A stretch of DNA of 64,000 nucleotides from an uncultured Chlorobiales bacterium. GTDB lineage: Bacteria > Bacteroidota > Chlorobiia > Chlorobiales > Chlorobiaceae. The stretch lies in NCBI GenBank assembly GCA_903929135.1, contig CAIYTH010000057.1, positions 1-64,000 of the forward strand. Direction: 5' to 3'. This document shows, piece after piece, positions 62,078 through 64,000 of the stretch; positions within the stretch are counted from its first letter, which is position 1, and the number at the start of each line of letters is the position of its first letter. The translations under genes were made by a program, and so were the position numbers. The notes beneath the pieces were generated by a model that saw only the letters and a program-made list of their open reading frames with translations, was not told where the DNA came from and made no database searches.

Positions 62078-64000
62078 TCAGTCGAGATTCCTCAACAGCA
62101 GTTCCAGGGAGTCCTCATTGGCGATGAGCACCTCTCTTGGTTTGCTCCCGTCCCCCGCGCTTACGATCCCGCAGTCATGAAGCTGGTCCATCACCCTGCC
62201 TGCACGGCTGAACCCGAGCCGGAGGCGACGCTGCAGCAGCGACACGCTCGCCTGCTGGTGCATGACGACAAGCCTGGCGGCCTCCTCGAACATGCTGTCA
62301 CGCCCGTCCCTGTCCTGGCCGCCCCCTGACGAAGATCCATTGGCTGAGGGGGCCTCCGGCAGGGTGTAATCGTCCTTCTGTTCGGGCTGCGAACCGATGA
62401 ACGAGGTGATCGCATCGACCTCCTCCGAGGAGATGTACGGACACTGGATGCGGTCGGGCTTGGGCATCCTGGCTGACTGGAACAGCATGTCACCGTTGCC
62501 GAGCAGCTGGTCAGCTCCGCCGACATCGAGAATCGTGCGGGAGTCGACCTTGCTGGCCACCTGGAAAGCGATGCGCGACGGGAAGTTCGCCTTGATGATA
62601 CCGGTGATGATGTCGACCGACGGGCGCTGCGTGGCGACGATCAGGTGGATACCTACGGCCCTCGCCATCTGGGCAAGCCTGGTGATGGGCTCCTCGACCT
62701 CGCGGCCGGCCGTGATCATCAGGTCGGCGAGCTCGTCGATGACGACCACGAGATAGAACATCGACTCATCCGGCATTTTCTGGTTGTACTCGCGGATATT
62801 GCGGACACCGCACTTCTCGAGCATCTCGTAACGACGCTCCATCTCCCGGACGACGGACTGCAGGGCGCCCGAGGCCTTCTTGGGATCGGTGATGATGATC
62901 TGGTCCTCGAGCCCCCCGATCTTCGGAAGGAAATGGTTTTTCAGCTTCTGGTACTGCGACAGTTCCACCCTCTTGGGATCGATCAGCACGAACTTGACCT
63001 CGTCCGGCCGCTTCGCATAAAGAAGGCTCGTCAGGATCACGTTGATCGCAACCGACTTGCCTGCTCCCGTAGCTCCCGCGATCAGCAGGTGCGGCATGGT
63101 CGCGAGGTCTTCGATCAGCACCTCGTTCGAAATGCTCTTGCCGAGGGCGATCGGCAGGGCCATGTTGTTGTTCTTGAACTTCTCGACCTGGAGCACGGAG
63201 CGCATCAGGACGTTTTTCGGCTTGCTGTTCGGTATCTCGACGCCGACGGCGTTTTTTCCCGGGATGGGCGCGATAATTCTGATGCCTCTTGCGGCCAGGG
63301 CCATGGCGAGATCGTTCTCCAGCGTCTTGACCCTGCTGATCTTCACGTCGGGTGCCAGTTCGAGCTCGAACAGGGTGACCCGAGGACCGACGGTCGTGGC
63401 GATCTTCACCACGTCGATCTTGTAGATGCTGAGCTTTTCGAGCAGTCGGTTCTTGCTCTCGGCGAGGTGACGCTCGTCATAGCGCTCGTCGTCATCCTTC
63501 GGCTTCTGGAGCAGATCGATCGAAGGAAAACGGTAGGGCACCCGGTGACGGGTCCTGACCTTGAGGCTGCGCTCGTCGAGGTCTGCCTCCTTTTCGCGGA
63601 CCCCTTTCCTGATGATCATCTCGGGCCCGTCACCCTCTCCGGCGGGAATCACCGAATCCGTTTCTTCGTCGACCGCCTGGCCATTCCGGTCCGGTGCCTG
63701 GGCCTCATCGGCCTCGTATGTCGGAGGCGCCGGGCGCTCCACGGCGGCCGGCTTCTCCTGCATGGGCTCGGAAACACGCACCGCAGGAGTGGGACCCGAA
63801 GCTTTCCGGTTCTTTTCAATGCTCTTTTCCCGGGCCCTGGCTTCCCTGGCAGCCTTACGCTGCGCCTTCTGCTCCTCCTTCTCGAACCGCCTCTTCGCAT
63901 TTTCCGCCCGCAAGGCCTCCATGGACCTCGACACCTTGCCGAAAAACGAACTCGTCGAAGAGACCGTCCGTGAAAGAATGCCCCGGCCCATCAGGAAGGT
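62078..64000 (-). CDS. ftsK: DNA translocase FtsK, 3' portion
   Basis: The frame stays open to the window edge (three more codons before the first visible Met at 63991), and the N-terminal four-helix membrane domain is missing, so the gene is cut. Visible parts are a charged linker, the motor with Walker A GATGAGKSVAINV, Walker B VVVIDELADLMI, the segments RLAQMARAVGIHLIVATQRPSVDIITG and RIAFQVASKVDSRTILD, and the C-terminal gamma winged helix (VSLLQRRLRLGFSRAGRVMDQL). It pumps chromosome termini at division. Confidence 0.96.
   Translation of the reverse strand, partial: TFLMGRGILSRTVSSTSSFFGKVSRSMEALRAENAKRRFEKEEQKAQRKAAREARAREKSIEKNRKASGPTPAVRVSEPMQEKPAAVERPAPPTYEADEAQAPDRNGQAVDEETDSVIPAGEGDGPEMIIRKGVREKEADLDERSLKVRTRHRVPYRFPSIDLLQKPKDDDERYDERHLAESKNRLLEKLSIYKIDVVKIATTVGPRVTLFELELAPDVKISRVKTLENDLAMALAARGIRIIAPIPGKNAVGVEIPNSKPKNVLMRSVLQVEKFKNNNMALPIALGKSISNEVLIEDLATMPHLLIAGATGAGKSVAINVILTSLLYAKRPDEVKFVLIDPKRVELSQYQKLKNHFLPKIGGLEDQIIITDPKKASGALQSVVREMERRYEMLEKCGVRNIREYNQKMPDESMFYLVVVIDELADLMITAGREVEEPITRLAQMARAVGIHLIVATQRPSVDIITGIIKANFPSRIAFQVASKVDSRTILDVGGADQLLGNGDMLFQSARMPKPDRIQCPYISSEEVDAITSFIGSQPEQKDDYTLPEAPSANGSSSGGGQDRDGRDSMFEEAARLVVMHQQASVSLLQRRLRLGFSRAGRVMDQLHDCGIVSAGDGSKPREVLIANEDSLELLLRNLD

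Noticed and set aside
1-64000. CRISPR arrays, rRNA operons, transposase genes, integrases
   Set aside because: None was seen on either strand; the repeats found are too short, irregular or inverted to be CRISPR.

Overview
The window reads as a chromosomal segment of a green sulfur bacterium (Chlorobiaceae). The diagnostic genes are two chlorosome bacteriochlorophyll genes (a BchF/BchV-type vinyl hydratase and a BchQ-type radical SAM methyltransferase), a form IV RuBisCO-like protein of the Chlorobium type, a CruA-type lycopene cyclase, and an NfnAB/Sud-type flavin oxidoreductase pair. The DNA is GC-rich by eye, apart from an AT-rich stretch around 38.8-40.2 kb. Genes are dense and mostly housekeeping. 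I see no prophage, intact insertion sequence, CRISPR array, rRNA or tRNA.

Layout. 1-4.3 kb: 3' part of smc, a HAD phosphatase, nusB, nth. 4.4-10.2 kb: a hypothetical gene, pabBC fusion, ppx, a phytol/dolichol kinase-like membrane protein, a Sua5-type tsaC. 10.3-15.3 kb (minus strand): a helix-hairpin-helix/beta-barrel protein, rluB, scpB, hisA, hisH. 15.4-21.7 kb (plus): nfnA/nfnB, then nikR, an outer-membrane protein and cbiM(N)QO, which looks like a nickel uptake unit. 21.7-33.1 kb: a repeat cluster, DUF1499, a NYN/LOTUS protein with a long Pro-Glu repeat tail, ferrochelatase, an HlyD-type adaptor, hisI, menG/ubiE, thioesterase, LOG-family protein, ligA, cruA and a LolD-type ATPase. 33.2-35.1 kb: an arsR / small thioredoxin / UPF0718 permease operon with two matching palindromic operators. 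35.1-44.2 kb: a molybdenum region (below). 44.2-46.2 kb: an SDR gene and three YqjD/YqjE-like small membrane protein genes. 46.2-55.2 kb: lptE, SDR, RuBisCO-like protein, LsrF-like aldolase, aldolase/dehydrogenase fusion, a small membrane protein and bchV on the minus strand, then divergent bchQ and recX. 55.2-64 kb: pyrH, tsf, rpsB, rpsI, rplM on the minus strand, then der, mrp, a NifU-like gene and the 3' part of ftsK.

The most interesting system is the molybdenum region. modDABC is followed, after an AT-rich gap, by a secreted molybdopterin-fold protein, a TonB-dependent receptor and a two-domain molbindin. Three ModE-type palindromes (CGTTATAT-N8-ACATAACG and variants) lie upstream of modD and upstream of the receptor, and they share an asymmetric flank. 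The parsimonious reading is one molybdate regulon that covers energised outer-membrane uptake, inner-membrane ABC import, storage and a periplasmic molybdopterin protein. No ModE gene is in the window. Two further leads are a stable nested-helix RNA leader in front of rpsB, and a possible seven-gene transcription unit that puts the RuBisCO-like protein and two aldolases downstream of bchV.
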